From: Sphingomonas pituitosa NBRC 102491
GTDB lineage: Bacteria; Pseudomonadota; Alphaproteobacteria; Sphingomonadales; Sphingomonadaceae
Direction of reading: 5' to 3'
Assembly (NCBI RefSeq): GCF_001598435.1
Contig: NZ_BCYY01000002.1
Location: 62,001-126,000 of the forward strand
Length of the DNA: 64,000 bases
The notes beneath the pieces are model-generated. The model saw only the letters and a program-made list of their open reading frames with translations, was not told where the DNA came from and did no database searches. This document shows, piece by piece, positions 26,062 through 35,880 of this stretch. The first letter of the stretch is position 1; every line of letters starts with the position of its first letter. Both the position numbers and the translations under genes were made by a program.

Positions 26062-26790
26062 TTACGCGGCGTTCGCATCCTGGACGATGGTGGAAGTCCC
26101 CTCGCCCCGTAGCACCGAAGCGAGATTGCCCTCGCCGCGGATGTTGAACACCACGATCGGAATATGGTTGTCACGGCACAGCGCGACGGCGGAGGCATCC
26201 ATCACCTTCAGATTGTCGGCAAGGACGCGGTCGTAGCTGAGCGTCTCGTAGCGCTTGGCGGTCGGTACCTTCTTGGGATCGGCGTCATAAACGCCGTCGA
26301 CCGAGGTGCCCTTGAACAGCGCGTCGCACTTCATCTCGGCCGCCCGCAGCGCCGCCGTGGTGTCGGTGGTGAAGAACGGCAGGCCGGTGCCCGCGGCGAA
26401 CAGCACGACGCGGCCCTTCTCCATGTGGCGCTCGGCGCGGCGGCGGATATAGGGTTCGCAGACGCTCGCCATCGGAATGGCCGACTGGACGCGGGTTTCG
26501 ACGCCCACCTTCTCCAGCGCGTTCTGCATCGCGAGCGCGTTCATCACGGTCGCGAGCATGCCCATGTAATCGGCGCTCGCGCGGTCGAAGCCCTGCGCGG
26601 CGCCCGCGATGCCGCGGAAGATGTTGCCGCCGCCCACGGTCATGCAGATTTCCAGGCCGCTTTCCTTGGCCTCCTTCACCTCGAGCGCGACGCGCTCGCA
26701 GGTCTCCGGATCGATGCCGAACTGGCCCTGGCCCATCAGGACCTCCCCCGACAGCTTGAGAAGAATGCGGCGGAAGGTCGATACGGTCAT
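26062..26790 (-). CDS. pyrH: UMP kinase
   Basis: A 242-residue amino-acid-kinase-fold enzyme that phosphorylates UMP to UDP with ATP. The N-terminus [14 protein letters not shown] and the GGGNIFRG nucleotide loop are typical, as are [17 protein letters not shown] and [14 protein letters not shown] took MTVSTF at 26790 as the start; a longer frame adds a low-complexity leader. It is followed by frr after 33 bases. Confidence 0.96.
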   Translation of the reverse strand: MTVSTFRRILLKLSGEVLMGQGQFGIDPETCERVALEVKEAKESGLEICMTVGGGNIFRGIAGAAQGFDRASADYMGMLATVMNALAMQNALEKVGVETRVQSAIPMASVCEPYIRRRAERHMEKGRVVLFAAGTGLPFFTTDTTAALRAAEMKCDALFKGTSVDGVYDADPKKVPTAKRYETLSYDRVLADNLKVMDASAVALCRDNHIPIVVFNIRGEGNLASVLRGEGTSTIVQDANAA

Positions 26791-26913
26791 GGGGTTCCTG
26801 AAATCTTGAGAAGCGGACAGCGAAGCGGCGCGGACCCTAGAGGAGCCGCGCCGCGCGAACAAGCGGGGATGCCGGAGAAAGGCCGCCGAAACGGCCCCTC
26901 CCGGCGCGCCTGA

Positions 26914-27843
26914 TTACTTGGTGAGACCGGCCGTCGCCGCCACTTCGGCAGCGAAATCGCTCTCTTCCTTCTCGATGCCTTCGCCGAGCTGGAAGCGGAC
27001 ATAGTCCTTCAGCACGATCGCCGAGCCCGAATCCTTCGCCGCCTTGGCGATGACGTCCGAAATCGGGGTCTTGCCGTCCATCACGAACAGCTGGCTGAGC
27101 AGCGCGTTTTCCTTGGCGAACTTCTTCACCGCGCCGTCGACCATCTTCTCGATGATCTCGGCCGGCTTGCCGCTCTCGGAAGCCTTTTCGGCAGCGATCG
27201 CACGCTCGCGGGCGAGCACGTCCTGGTCCAGGCCGCTCTCGTCGAGCGCCAGCGGGAAAGCCGCCGCGATGTGCATCGCCAGCTGCTTGCCGAGCGGCTC
27301 GAGCACGTCGACACCGGCGTCAGACTCCAGCGCGACGAGCACGCCGATCTTGCCGAGGCCGGGGGCCGCCGCATTGTGGACGTACGGGATCACCGCGCCA
27401 TTGGCGACTTCGACCTTCTTGGCGCGACGCAGCACCTGGTTTTCGCCGATGGTGGCGATGTTGGCGGTCAGCGTCTCGTCGACGGTCTGGCCCGACGCCA
27501 TCTTGGCACCCTTGATCGCATCGACGTCGTCACCGGCTTCGAGCGCCAGCGCGGTCGTCTCGCGGACGAAGTTCTGGAAGATCTCGTTCTTGGCGACGAA
27601 GTCGGTCTGCGAATTCACTTCGACGGCGACACCCTTGGTGCCGGCAACGGCGAGGCCCACCAGGCCTTCAGCAGCCGTACGGCTCGACTTCTTGGCGGCG
27701 GCGGCGAGGCCCTTGGCGCGCAGCCAATCGGCCGCTGCTTCCATGTCGCCATTGGTCTCGGAGAGCGCCTTCTTGCAATCCATCATGCCGGCGCCGCTCT
27801 TTTCGCGGAGTTCCTTGACGGCGGCTGCGGTGATCTCGGCCAT
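26914..27843 (-). CDS. tsf: Elongation factor Ts
   Basis: A 309-residue EF-Ts, the nucleotide-exchange factor for EF-Tu. The N-terminal UBA-like domain carries [18 protein letters not shown], followed by [13 protein letters not shown] and the dimerisation core with [20 protein letters not shown]. Full length. It lies between rpsB and pyrH as in most bacteria. Confidence 0.97.
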   Translation of the reverse strand: MAEITAAAVKELREKSGAGMMDCKKALSETNGDMEAAADWLRAKGLAAAAKKSSRTAAEGLVGLAVAGTKGVAVEVNSQTDFVAKNEIFQNFVRETTALALEAGDDVDAIKGAKMASGQTVDETLTANIATIGENQVLRRAKKVEVANGAVIPYVHNAAAPGLGKIGVLVALESDAGVDVLEPLGKQLAMHIAAAFPLALDESGLDQDVLARERAIAAEKASESGKPAEIIEKMVDGAVKKFAKENALLSQLFVMDGKTPISDVIAKAAKDSGSAIVLKDYVRFQLGEGIEKEESDFAAEVAATAGLTK

Positions 27844-27926
27844 GTCTCTATTCCTCAGTTAAAAGTCGGGCGGAGCAGTGCGTGTCGCCCTGCCCCGCCC
27901 CGATTACGGTTCGATGACGAGGCCGA

Positions 27927-28694
27927 TCAGGCTTCGATCTGAGCCTCGACCGCTTCCTCGACCGGCGGCTGCTCGGCAGCACCGAAATCATAGCCCTGCT
28001 GCATCAGCGCTTCGCGGCCGCCACGGGTCGCGGCGATGGCGATGGCTTCGCAGTACAGGCGGATGGCGCGGCTGGCGTCGTCGTTGCCCGGAACCGGGAA
28101 CGCGATGCCGTCCGGCGAAACGTTCGAGTCGAGCACGGCGACGACGGGGATGCCAAGGGTGTTGGCTTCCTTGATCGCCAGCTCTTCCTTGTTCGCGTCG
28201 ATCACGAACATGATGTCGGGGATGCCGCCCATGTCGCGGATGCCGCCGAGCGAGAGCTCGAGCTTGTCACGCTCACGGGTGAGCTGCAGCACTTCCTTCT
28301 TGGTGAGGCCGTGCGTGTCGCCCGACAGCTGCTCCTCGAGCGTCTTGAGGCGCTTGATCGAGTTGCTGATGGTCTTCCAGTTGGTGAGCATGCCGCCCAG
28401 CCAGCGGTGGTTGACGAAGTGCTGGCCCGCACGACGCGCGGCCTCGGCGATCGGCTCCTGCGCCTGGCGCTTGGTGCCGACGAACAGCACCTTGCCGCCG
28501 GCGGCGACGGTCGAGCTGACGAACTCGAGCGCGCGTGCGAACAGCGGAACGGTCTGCGACAGGTCGATGATGTGAACGCCGTTGCGATCACCGAAGATGT
28601 AGGGCTTCATCTTCGGGTTCCAGCGATGGGTCTGGTGACCGAAGTGCGCGCCCGACTCGAGCAGCTGCTGCATGGTGACGACAGGTGCCGCCAT
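27927..28694 (-). CDS. rpsB: 30S ribosomal protein S2
   Basis: A 255-residue S2. The start at 28694 ([21 protein letters not shown]) follows AAGGAGTT. Motifs [29 protein letters not shown] and [18 protein letters not shown] are diagnostic. A C-terminal acidic tail ([11 protein letters not shown]) is longer than in E. coli and common in alphaproteobacteria. The 5' leader lies next to LexA-box-like repeats that serve the divergent gene. Confidence 0.97.
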   Translation of the reverse strand: MAAPVVTMQQLLESGAHFGHQTHRWNPKMKPYIFGDRNGVHIIDLSQTVPLFARALEFVSSTVAAGGKVLFVGTKRQAQEPIAEAARRAGQHFVNHRWLGGMLTNWKTISNSIKRLKTLEEQLSGDTHGLTKKEVLQLTRERDKLELSLGGIRDMGGIPDIMFVIDANKEELAIKEANTLGIPVVAVLDSNVSPDGIAFPVPGNDDASRAIRLYCEAIAIAATRGGREALMQQGYDFGAAEQPPVEEAVEAQIEA

Positions 28695-28824
28695 AGGGAT
28701 AACTCCTTCCGGTTGGTCCTCTGGGAAGCGGGAATTCGGAACATGTCCGAACACCGGGTTATGATGCTTCCCATGCGGGGTTGAGGCGGGCCGCTTAGTC
28801 GATTCCCATACGCCGCACAAGATG

Positions 28825-28839
28825 GAACATTATCGGAAC
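28825..28839. promoter_or_regulatory. LexA box 1 (GAAC-N7-GAAC)
   Basis: GAAC at 28825-28828 and at 28836-28839, exactly seven bases apart, which is the alphaproteobacterial LexA direct repeat (GTTC-N7-GTTC on the other strand). It is the first of two such sites in the rpsB / small-membrane-protein gap and lies just upstream of the predicted -35 element. Confidence 0.75.
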
Positions 28840-28844
28840 ATCGC

Positions 28845-28873
28845 TTGACGACGGAACAGGAATAGAACATACA
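28845..28873 (+). promoter_or_regulatory. Predicted promoter of the LexA-controlled small membrane protein
   Basis: TTGACG at 28845-28850 and CATACA at 28868-28873 are separated by 17 bases. LexA box 2 fills the spacer, so repressor binding would block RNA polymerase. Transcription would start near 28880, leaving a leader of about 90 bases before the ATG at 28970. The -10 match is weak. Confidence 0.55.
28854..28868. promoter_or_regulatory. LexA box 2 (GAAC-N7-GAAC)
   Basis: GAAC at 28854-28857 and 28865-28868 with a seven-base spacer. Boxes 1 and 2 are 29 bases apart, start to start, i.e. nearly three helical turns. Two perfect boxes so close are unlikely by chance. Confidence 0.78.
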
Positions 28874-28969
28874 GCGATCAGAACGCGATTGGCGGAACAG
28901 GCTGGACCCTCGGCAGTTCGAGGTTCTTGGGTTCCGCGGGGATCGGCGTTGAAGATCAGGAGCCGGGTA

Positions 28970-29191
28970 ATGACTGGATTCGCTGTCTTTTTTCTGTTCG
29001 GGTCGTCGTTGGTAGCGGCATGCTGGACGCTCTATGCAAGCGTTCACCCGCAACTGCATCGTTTCGCCGAGCTGTTCGGCATGGCGCGGCCGGTAGCGCT
29101 TCCCGCCCCGTCGCCGCGCCTCTCGCGCGTCAGGGTACGGTCGGTTCCGGCGCGAATGCCGCGTCCTCACCCGCGGCGCGCTGCCGCCTGA
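28970..29191 (+). CDS. Putative SOS-induced small membrane protein
   Basis: A 73-residue protein with one hydrophobic helix (about 4-24, FAVFFLFGSSLVAACWTLY), a short amphipathic part (HPQLHRFAELFGM) and a very basic Pro/Arg-rich tail. AGGAG lies seven bases before the ATG. Two LexA boxes precede it. SOS-induced one-TM division inhibitors (SidA and DidA in Caulobacter) have this layout, but I see no sequence match to them, so the division-inhibitor role is inference. Its last 62 bases overlap the 3' end of pssA on the other strand. Confidence 0.65.
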   Translation: MTGFAVFFLFGSSLVAACWTLYASVHPQLHRFAELFGMARPVALPAPSPRLSRVRVRSVPARMPRPHPRRAAA

Positions 29192-29954
29192 TCCGGCGGT
29201 AGGAACGGATGCTGAACGGGATACTGGCGAGATAGGCGATCGCGACGATCGCGAGTGTCGTCCAGGGAGCCGATACCAATGCCGCAGCGAGTGCGACCAG
29301 CACGGCGATCGCCTCGAAGCGGACATTCTGGCGCAGCCGGATCTTCGGGCCGAAGGTCGCGACGCTCGATACCATCAGGATGGCGATCAGCACCGTCCAC
29401 ACGGCAATGACGAGCGGGGCGCGCGTGATCGCCTCGCCCGTCCACAGCCAGAGATACACCGGCGTCAGGGCCAGCGCCGCTCCGGCGGGTGCCGGAACGC
29501 CGGTAAGGAAGCCCGCAGACTTGTGCGGCTGCTCGGCCAGATCGATCTGCGCGTTGAAGCGGGCAAGCCGCAACGCGCAGAACAGCGCATGGAGCAAGGC
29601 GACCAGCCAGCCGAACCGGCCGAGCGCCTGGAGCGACCAGAGATACAGGATCAGCGCCGGCGCGACGCCGAACGAAATGGCATCGGACAGGCTGTCCAGC
29701 TCCGCCCCGAAGCGGCTCTCGGCGCGCACCAGCCGGGCGATGCGGCCGTCGATGCCGTCGAGCACCGCGGCAGCGAGCACCATCAATACCGCCGCCTCCC
29801 AATTGCCTAGAATCGCGAAGCGAATGCCGGTCAGACCCGAACACAGGGCGAGTGCGGTGACGGCGTTCGGCAGGACTGCGCGCAGCGGGATGCCGCGCGG
29901 CAGTGCCGGCCTGCGCCCCAACCCGCGCCGGGTGCGCGGGTGTTGATCGATCAT
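29130..29954 (-). CDS. pssA: CDP-diacylglycerol--serine O-phosphatidyltransferase
   Basis: A 274-residue membrane CDP-alcohol phosphatidyltransferase. The motif [24 protein letters not shown] matches D-x2-DG-x2-AR-x8-G-x3-D-x3-D. About seven to eight hydrophobic segments follow a basic N-terminus. It makes phosphatidylserine, the substrate of Psd, whose gene overlaps it by four bases just upstream. The 3' end overlaps the SOS-type gene on the plus strand. Confidence 0.94.
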   Translation of the reverse strand: MIDQHPRTRRGLGRRPALPRGIPLRAVLPNAVTALALCSGLTGIRFAILGNWEAAVLMVLAAAVLDGIDGRIARLVRAESRFGAELDSLSDAISFGVAPALILYLWSLQALGRFGWLVALLHALFCALRLARFNAQIDLAEQPHKSAGFLTGVPAPAGAALALTPVYLWLWTGEAITRAPLVIAVWTVLIAILMVSSVATFGPKIRLRQNVRFEAIAVLVALAAALVSAPWTTLAIVAIAYLASIPFSIRSYRRIRRQRAAGEDAAFAPEPTVP

Positions 29955-30679
29955 TGCGCCACCCCGGTGGCATTCGGGATGTTGCGACGGGCGATGATCG
30001 TCTCGCCTGCGATGGTGCGCTGGCCGAGGATCACCTGCGCGCCATATTCCTCGGGCAGGAACACGTCGACGCGGCTGCCGAAGCGAATCAGGCCGATGCG
30101 CTGGCCGGCAACGACCATGTCGCCGGGCTTGACGAAAGCAACGATGCGGCGCGCGACCAGGCCGGCGATCTGGGTGAAGCCGATGCGCAAACCGTCGCGA
30201 TCCTCGACCACCATGTGCTGGCGCTCATTCTCGTCGCTCGCCTTGTCGAGATCGGCGTTCATGAACTTGCCGGAGATATAGATGACGTGGCGGATCGTGC
30301 CGGTGATCGGCGTGCGGTTCACATGGACGTCGAACACGCTCATGAAGATCGACACCCGCACCATGGGCGCGGTGCCGAGCGCATGCGGCCCGGCGAGTTC
30401 AGGGGGCAGCGGCACGCGCTGGATCATGGTGACGAGGCCGTCGGCAGGGGCGACGAGCACGCCCTCCTCGACCGGCGTCACCCGTACGGGGTCACGGAAA
30501 AAGGCGGCGACGCCGAGCGTCAGGAAAAGGAGCGGCCAGGTGAGGACGTCCCACACCCAGAGGGTGGCAAGCGCGATCGCGGCAGCGATCAGCACATATT
30601 TGCGGCCTTCGGGGTGGATATCGGGGAAACGCCACTTCACCGTCGAGGTACCGACCGGGGGCTTATCGAGCGATGTCAT
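29951..30679 (-). CDS. psd: Phosphatidylserine decarboxylase proenzyme
   Basis: A 242-residue short-form Psd. Self-cleavage at Gly-Ser to form the pyruvoyl group is expected in [12 protein letters not shown] near 205. [13 protein letters not shown] and [10 protein letters not shown] are family motifs; two N-terminal hydrophobic segments anchor it. It converts phosphatidylserine to phosphatidylethanolamine. It is the first gene of a psd-pssA pair and is divergent from a PmtA-like methyltransferase. Confidence 0.94.
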   Translation of the reverse strand: MTSLDKPPVGTSTVKWRFPDIHPEGRKYVLIAAAIALATLWVWDVLTWPLLFLTLGVAAFFRDPVRVTPVEEGVLVAPADGLVTMIQRVPLPPELAGPHALGTAPMVRVSIFMSVFDVHVNRTPITGTIRHVIYISGKFMNADLDKASDENERQHMVVEDRDGLRIGFTQIAGLVARRIVAFVKPGDMVVAGQRIGLIRFGSRVDVFLPEEYGAQVILGQRTIAGETIIARRNIPNATGVAQ

Positions 30680-30740
30680 GCGCGCAGGTGTAACCGGCCG
30701 GGGACGGATTTCCTAGATACTCCTGCGCTCCGGGAAAATG

Positions 30741-30777
30741 CAGGGCAACAAAGTGGCTCTCCGGCGTTGTTGCCCTG
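30741..30777. other. Perfect 11-bp inverted repeat between psd and the methyltransferase gene
   Basis: CAGGGCAACAA at 30741-30751 and TTGTTGCCCTG at 30767-30777 with a 15-base spacer, about 60 bases upstream of psd and 100 bases upstream of the methyltransferase ATG. It may be an operator for both lipid genes or a hairpin in one leader. No T run follows on either strand. Confidence 0.4.
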
Positions 30778-30875
30778 GCCAGAATCGGGATGCTTTTCGA
30801 CGACGGTCGCTTGCATATCCGCCGGAATTTGCGCAACCGATGTCCCCGAAGCGTAATATTTTCGTAAGGAAGCCC

Positions 30876-31499
30876 ATGCCCCCTTCGACCGCCACCGCAA
30901 AGCGCCGCAGCGCCCGCCGCAGCCGCCCCGCCGGTGTGCCCTCGCCCACCATGTTCTTCCTGCAGCAGTTTCTGAAGCGGCCGGTGATGGTCGGCGCGGT
31001 GGCCCAGTCCTCGGGCCGGCTGATTCGCCGCATGCTGAGCAAGGTCGATTGGGCGAACACCAAGCTGTTCGTCGAATATGGCCCAGGGGTCGGCACCTTC
31101 TCCCGCCCGATCCTCGAGCGCCTCGGCCCCGACGGCAAGCTGATCGTGATCGACACCAACCCCGATTTCATTCGCTATCTGCGCCAGTCGATCGACGATC
31201 CGCGCTTCGTCGCGGTGCTCGGCTCGGCAGCGGACGTGCAGAAGATCGTGCGCGACAACGGCTTCGAGCAAGCCGACTATATCGCCTCGGGCCTGCCCTT
31301 CTCGACGCTGCCCGACGGCATCGGCGATGCGATCGCCAAGGCGACGCGCGACATCCTGCGGCCCGGGGGCGCGTTCCTGGTCTACCAGTACAACCCCAAT
31401 GTGCGGAACTTCCTGACGCCGCACTGGGACAATATCGAGCATGAGATGGAGTGGTGGAACATTCCGCCCGCCCAGCTCTGGTGGGCCTGGAAGGACTGA
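30876..31499 (+). CDS. PmtA-like phospholipid N-methyltransferase
   Basis: A 207-residue class I SAM-dependent methyltransferase. The start at 30876 follows AAGGAAG and gives a basic N-terminus. FLQQFLKRPVMVGAVAQSS precedes the SAM loop VEYGPGVGTFSRPIL (motif I) and IDTNPDFI, as in the Rhodobacter/Agrobacterium PmtA group. Divergent psd makes phosphatidylethanolamine, its likely substrate, so phosphatidylcholine or a methylated intermediate is the probable product (inference). An rRNA-adenine-methylase-like enzyme is the main alternative. Confidence 0.75.
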   Translation: MPPSTATAKRRSARRSRPAGVPSPTMFFLQQFLKRPVMVGAVAQSSGRLIRRMLSKVDWANTKLFVEYGPGVGTFSRPILERLGPDGKLIVIDTNPDFIRYLRQSIDDPRFVAVLGSAADVQKIVRDNGFEQADYIASGLPFSTLPDGIGDAIAKATRDILRPGGAFLVYQYNPNVRNFLTPHWDNIEHEMEWWNIPPAQLWWAWKD

Positions 31500-31520
31500 T
31501 CTCCCTTCGCAATCGCGCAA

Positions 31521-31556
31521 AAAAAGGCGACCCTGGTTTCCCAAGGTCGCCTTTTT
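31521..31556. terminator. Bidirectional terminator between PmtA-like gene and manD
   Basis: A 12-bp stem AAAAAGGCGACC/GGTCGCCTTTTT with a 12-base loop; T runs occur in both directions. It lies between two convergent genes. Confidence 0.88.
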
Positions 31557-31599
31557 GATGTCCGGCATGCAGGGCGGCGCGAAACCGCCCTTCCGACAC

Positions 31600-32808
31600 T
31601 CACCAGTTCCACATCGTCCCGTCCTCGAGACGCGCGACCGGCAGATAGGCGGGCTTGTACGGATATTTCGCCGCCAGTTCCTCGTCGATGTCGACGCCGT
31701 GCCCCGGCGCTTCGCCGCAGAACAGATAGCCCTGATCGAAGTGATAATCGTGCGGGAACACCGCATCGGTCTCTTCGGAGTGGCGCATATATTCCTGGAT
31801 GCCGAAATTCGGGACCCAGGTATCGAAATGCAGCGCACAGCCCATCGTCACCGGCGACAGGTCGGTCGCCCCGTGGCAGCCGGTACGCACCTGATAGAGG
31901 CTCGCCAGATCGGCCAGGCGGCGCAGATGCGTCAGGCCGCCCGCGCCGACTACGGTCGCGCGCAGATAGTCGATCAGCTGGTTCTGGATCAGGTCCTTGG
32001 CGTCCCAGATCGTGTTGAAGACCTCGCCCACCGCGAGTGGCGTGACGGTGTGCTGGCGGATCAGCTTGAACGCTTCCTGGTTCTCGGCCGGGGTCACGTC
32101 CTCCAGCCAGAACAGCTGGTAGGGCTCAAGCATCTTGCCCAGGTTGGCGGCTTCCTGCGGCGTGTAGCGATGGTGGCCGTCGTGCAGCAGATGGTGGTCG
32201 AAGCCATAGGTCACGCGCAGCTTCTCGAACAGCTTCGGCACATAGTTGAGCGCCTTGCGCGTATCCCAGCCGGTGACCGAGGGCAGCGCCGCATCGGCGG
32301 GCTCGTAATACATCGTCCCGCGGCCGACGCCGTACGCATCCTTGATACCCGGGACGCCGGTCTGCGCGCGGATCGCCTTGTAGCCGAGGTCGATATACTT
32401 GCCGACCGCCTCGACGGTCTGCTCGATATCAGCGCCATTGGCATGACCATAGACCATCACGCCGTCGCGGCTGCGGCCGCCCATCAACTGGTAGACCGGC
32501 ATGCCGGCCATCTTGCCCTTGATGTCCCACAGCGCCATGTCGACCGCGGCGATCGCGCGCATCGTCACCGGCCCGCGGCGCCAATAGGCACCGCGGTAGA
32601 GATACTGCCAGATATCCTCGATGCGGCGCGGGTCCATGCCGATCAGGCACGGAATGACGTGATCTTCGAGGTAGGAGACCACCGCCAGCTCGCGGCCATT
32701 GAGCGTGCCGTCGCCGATGCCGTATACGCCCTGATCGGTGTGGATCTTCAGCGTCACGAAATTGCGGCCGGGGCAGGTTACGATAACCTTGGCCGAGACG
32801 ATCTTCAT
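31600..32808 (-). CDS. manD: D-mannonate dehydratase (enolase superfamily)
   Basis: A 402-residue enolase-superfamily enzyme that turns D-mannonate into 2-keto-3-deoxygluconate. All catalytic positions known for the Novosphingobium aromaticivorans ManD are present at the same numbers: Arg147 and Tyr159 in the loop, Asp210, Glu236 and Glu262 for Mg, and His212 (HDGHHRY). This points to a high-activity ManD rather than a promiscuous gluconate-type one. No uxuB or kdgK gene is adjacent. A long inverted repeat lies 37-79 bases upstream. Confidence 0.94.
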   Translation of the reverse strand: MKIVSAKVIVTCPGRNFVTLKIHTDQGVYGIGDGTLNGRELAVVSYLEDHVIPCLIGMDPRRIEDIWQYLYRGAYWRRGPVTMRAIAAVDMALWDIKGKMAGMPVYQLMGGRSRDGVMVYGHANGADIEQTVEAVGKYIDLGYKAIRAQTGVPGIKDAYGVGRGTMYYEPADAALPSVTGWDTRKALNYVPKLFEKLRVTYGFDHHLLHDGHHRYTPQEAANLGKMLEPYQLFWLEDVTPAENQEAFKLIRQHTVTPLAVGEVFNTIWDAKDLIQNQLIDYLRATVVGAGGLTHLRRLADLASLYQVRTGCHGATDLSPVTMGCALHFDTWVPNFGIQEYMRHSEETDAVFPHDYHFDQGYLFCGEAPGHGVDIDEELAAKYPYKPAYLPVARLEDGTMWNW

Positions 32809-32844
32809 CGAGCTACCTCTATAGGCTGTTTGTTGCTTCTGGCC

Positions 32845-32887
32845 TGACCAATCCCGCCACTCCTGTCAAGAGCTGCGGGATTGGCCA
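32845..32887. promoter_or_regulatory. Inverted repeat upstream of manD, candidate operator
   Basis: Arms at 32845-32857 and 32875-32887 match at 12 of 13 positions (TGACCAATCCCGC / GCGGGATTGGCCA) around a 17-base spacer. TGGCCTGACCA at 32840-32850 also comes within one base of the FadR-type GntR half-site pattern TNGTNNNACNA. A GntR regulator binding here would fit hexuronate control, but no regulator gene is nearby. Confidence 0.4.
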
Positions 32888-32977
32888 GACCGCCGGCACG
32901 TAGCCTAGAGGCGGCATGCTAATCATTTCTCAACACCGGCGAACGGCCACCGACGGCCAGGATGCTGCGGCGAAAGC

Positions 32978-33775
32978 TCAGAATGCCGGTTTGCCGAAGG
33001 CCTGCCGCGTGACGGGATGGCTGCTGCTCAGCCCGCCGTCGACGGCGATCGCCTGGCCGTTGACATAGCTCGCGGCATCGGAGGCGAGGAACAGCGCCAC
33101 CTGCGCGATTTCCTCTGGCCGTCCTGCCCGACGCAGCGGATTGAGCTGGCCGAGCTTCTCTTCCTTGCCCTGTTCGCGGGCATGGTCGAACGCGCGCTGC
33201 GTCATGCCGGTTTCGATCAGACCGGGACAGATGGCGTTGACCCGAACGCCGGAGGTGGCGAGCTGCTGCGCCGCCGTCTGCACCAGGTTGATCACGCCCG
33301 CCTTGGATGCGGAATAGGGCGTGCCCCCCGCCCCCGACCGGAGCCCGGCGACGCTGGCCGTGCACAGGATCGCACCGCCGCCGCGCGCAACGATGCGCGG
33401 GGCTGCGTGCTTGATGGCGAGTGCCGGACCGATCAGATTGACCCGCAGCACCTCTGCCCAAAGCTCTGCACTTGCGTCGAAAATGCCGGCAGTGCCGCCG
33501 GAGATTCCGGCATTGGCGTAGAAGATGTCGATCCCGCCGAAGCGGTCGCATGCGGATTCGACCAGCCGCTGGACATCGCTTTCGTCACCCGCATCCATGG
33601 TAACGGCGAGCGCAGCCTCGAGGCCGGCGATCGTTTCCTGCACGTCGGCGGACAGATCGGCGGCGACCACCGCGGCACCTTGTGCGGCAAAGGCACGCAC
33701 TGTTGCCCGCCCGATGCCGGAGGCGGCGCCGGTCACCACGGCCACCTTGCCGGCGAAGTTCGACATGCCGCTCAT
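32978..33775 (-). CDS. SDR family oxidoreductase
   Basis: A 265-residue short-chain dehydrogenase. TGAASGIG is at about 15-22, YANAG after it, the catalytic Ser in CTASVAG and Tyr-Lys in PYSASKAG. The C-terminus is normal for the family. Its ATG overlaps the stop of the phosphotransferase-like gene by four bases. With the adjacent acyl-CoA dehydrogenase and alcohol dehydrogenase it suggests a short degradative pathway for an alcohol, terpenoid or fatty-acid-like compound (inference). Confidence 0.9.
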   Translation of the reverse strand: MSGMSNFAGKVAVVTGAASGIGRATVRAFAAQGAAVVAADLSADVQETIAGLEAALAVTMDAGDESDVQRLVESACDRFGGIDIFYANAGISGGTAGIFDASAELWAEVLRVNLIGPALAIKHAAPRIVARGGGAILCTASVAGLRSGAGGTPYSASKAGVINLVQTAAQQLATSGVRVNAICPGLIETGMTQRAFDHAREQGKEEKLGQLNPLRRAGRPEEIAQVALFLASDAASYVNGQAIAVDGGLSSSHPVTRQAFGKPAF

Positions 33776-34788
33776 GCTCCAGCCCTCTGCGCAAAATGCC
33801 ACGCGGCAGCAGCCAGCCCGGGCAGCCGTTCCACCGTGCTCGCGGCCTGGGCGCTCGAAGCATTGCCGTCCAGCATTCGCTTCTTGATGCCTTGCACGAT
33901 GCCGGTCAGGCGGAAGAGGTTGTAGGCGAAATACCAGTCGAGGTCCGGCACGCCGTCGCGGCCGGTGGCCGCGCAATAGCGATCGACCATCGCCTCGATC
34001 GTCGGGATGCCGGTGGCGGGGCCCGCCAGCCCTTTCACGCCCGAGCGCCCTTCCGGTTCGGTCACCCAGTTCATCAGGAAATAGGAGAAATCGGCCAGGG
34101 GGTCGCCCAGCGTCGACAATTCCCAGTCGAGCACTGCCAGCACCTCCGGTCGATCGGTGGCAAAGATCATGTTGTCGATGCGATAGTCGCCGTGGACGAT
34201 GCTGACCCGCGTCTGCGGCGGCACGGTGCGCGGCAGGAACGCGATCAGCGCCTCCACTTCGGGCAGGTCATCGGTCTGGCTGGCGCGATATTGCCGCGTC
34301 CAGCGTTCGACCTGGCGGGCGAAGTAATTGCCGGGCTTGCCATAATCGCCCAGCCCCACCGCCTCCGGCTCGATCCGGTGGAGCGCGGCCAGCGTATCGA
34401 CGATCGCCTCGTAGATCGCCGTCCGCTCCGCCGGCGCCATGCCGGGCAGCGACCCGTCCCAGAACGTCCGGCCGTCCACCAGTTCCATCAGGTAGAAGGG
34501 CGCGCCGATCACCTGCCGGTCCTCGCACAGCGCATAGGGCCGCGCGACCGGAAAGCCCGCGGGATGCAGCGCGGCGATCAGCCGATACTCGCGCTCCACC
34601 GCATGCGCGGAGGGCAGGATCGTGCCGAAAGGCTTGCGGCGAAGCACATAGGTACCGCTGTCATTTTCAACGCGATAGGTTGGATTGCTCTGCCCGCCTG
34701 GAAACTTCGTGACCGTCACCGGCCCGGTGAAGCCGGGAACGTGCGCCGCAGCCCAGGCAGCAAGCCGGGTCTCATCGAGGTCGCTCAT
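33772..34788 (-). CDS. Aminoglycoside phosphotransferase-like (ACAD10/11-type) kinase
   Basis: A 338-residue protein-kinase-like-fold enzyme of the family beside acyl-CoA dehydrogenases. [10 protein letters not shown] is the nucleotide loop, VLRRKPFG carries the Lys, [14 protein letters not shown] the catalytic Asp, and [13 protein letters not shown] the metal Asp. In ACAD10/11 this domain phosphorylates 4-hydroxyacyl-CoAs before dehydration. A similar role next to the acyl-CoA dehydrogenase is likely here (inference). It is coupled by four-base overlaps to both neighbours. Confidence 0.88.
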   Translation of the reverse strand: MSDLDETRLAAWAAAHVPGFTGPVTVTKFPGGQSNPTYRVENDSGTYVLRRKPFGTILPSAHAVEREYRLIAALHPAGFPVARPYALCEDRQVIGAPFYLMELVDGRTFWDGSLPGMAPAERTAIYEAIVDTLAALHRIEPEAVGLGDYGKPGNYFARQVERWTRQYRASQTDDLPEVEALIAFLPRTVPPQTRVSIVHGDYRIDNMIFATDRPEVLAVLDWELSTLGDPLADFSYFLMNWVTEPEGRSGVKGLAGPATGIPTIEAMVDRYCAATGRDGVPDLDWYFAYNLFRLTGIVQGIKKRMLDGNASSAQAASTVERLPGLAAAAWHFAQRAGA

Positions 34789-35870
34789 GCGAATTCGATC
34801 ACCGAGCGGACGCTCGTGCCCTGGCGGAGCTTGTCGAGTGCCTCGTTGATCTGCGGCAGCCGGATCCGCTCGGCCACCATGGTGTCCAGATCGAGCCTGC
34901 CTTCGAGATAATGCTGGACCAGTCGCGGCATGTCGATGGGGAAGCGGGTGCTGCCCAGCAGCGAGCCCTGGATCTTCTTGCCGCTCAGGAAGCTGGGACC
35001 CGGCAGGCTCACCGACTGTCCCGGCGCGATCATGCCGAGGATCGTGGCGGTGCCGCCCCGTCGCAGGATCTGCCAGGCGAGTTCGGCAGTGGCGGGTCGC
35101 CCCACCGCTTCGATCGCATAGTGGACGCCGTCTCCGCTCACTCCCAGAACCTGCTTGGCGACGCCATCCACCATCGGATCGAAGCTGTGCGTGGCGCCCA
35201 TCTTTTCGGCGAGTGCGCGCTTTTCCGGCACGGGATCGAGCGCGATAATCTGCCCCGCCCCCGCGATCTTCGCCGCATTGATCGCGGCAAGTCCGATCCC
35301 GCCCGCCCCGATCACCGCGACGCTCTCGCCGGGGCGCAGGCGGCTGTCGTTGAAGATCGAGCCCGCGCCGGTGATCACCGCGCAGCCGAGCAGGGCCGCG
35401 CGATCGAGCGGCATCTCCTTGCTGATCGCGACACAGGCATTTTCGTGCACCAGCATCATCTCTGCAAAGGCGGAGAGGTTGAGGAAGGGGGCGAGCGGCG
35501 CCCCGCCGGCGAGCTTGAGCCGGGGTTCGGCGCCCGGCGGGCGCCGCGTCGACGGATCGACGCAGAGCGAGGGCCTCCCCGTCACGCACATCTCGCAGGC
35601 GCCGCAGAACACCGTGAGGAAGGTGACGACATGATCCCCGGGCCGGAGATGCGCGACATCCGATCCCACTGCCTCCACCACGCCCGCAGCCTCATGACCC
35701 GGCACGGTCGGCACCGGATGCGGGAAGGCGCCATCGACGAAATGAAGGTCCGATCGGCACACGCCCACCGCGGCCGTGCGGATCAGCACCTCCCGCGGGC
35801 CCGGCCTGGACACCTCCACCTCCTCGATGACGAGCGGCGTCTTTGCTTCGAACAGGACGGCTGCTTTCAT
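34785..35870 (-). CDS. Zinc-dependent alcohol dehydrogenase (MDR superfamily)
   Basis: A 361-residue medium-chain dehydrogenase. Catalytic zinc ligands are in VGVCRSDLH and PGHEAAGVVEAVG; the structural zinc cysteines in FCGACEMCVTGRPSLC; NAD binding by VIGAGGIGLAAINAAKIAGA. It resembles the class III-like group that oxidises alcohols to aldehydes. It lies ten bases after the acyl-CoA dehydrogenase gene and overlaps the APH-like gene, so it belongs to the same transcript. Confidence 0.93.
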   Translation of the reverse strand: MKAAVLFEAKTPLVIEEVEVSRPGPREVLIRTAAVGVCRSDLHFVDGAFPHPVPTVPGHEAAGVVEAVGSDVAHLRPGDHVVTFLTVFCGACEMCVTGRPSLCVDPSTRRPPGAEPRLKLAGGAPLAPFLNLSAFAEMMLVHENACVAISKEMPLDRAALLGCAVITGAGSIFNDSRLRPGESVAVIGAGGIGLAAINAAKIAGAGQIIALDPVPEKRALAEKMGATHSFDPMVDGVAKQVLGVSGDGVHYAIEAVGRPATAELAWQILRRGGTATILGMIAPGQSVSLPGPSFLSGKKIQGSLLGSTRFPIDMPRLVQHYLEGRLDLDTMVAERIRLPQINEALDKLRQGTSVRSVIEFA

Positions 35871-35880
35871 CCTCCGCCTC

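Noticed and set aside
26880..26896. Small GC hairpin after tsf as a terminator
   Set aside because: Only a 5-bp stem with a weak T stretch, and pyrH follows on the same strand; not strong enough to call.
28738..28751. GAAC-N6-GAAC near the rpsB leader as a third LexA box
   Set aside because: The spacer is six bases, not seven, and it is closer to rpsB than to the SOS-type promoter; left out of the LexA calls.
30663..31838. 391-codon minus-strand frame spanning the PmtA-like gene and the terminator
   Set aside because: It crosses a strong bidirectional terminator and is antisense to the methyltransferase and out of frame with manD.
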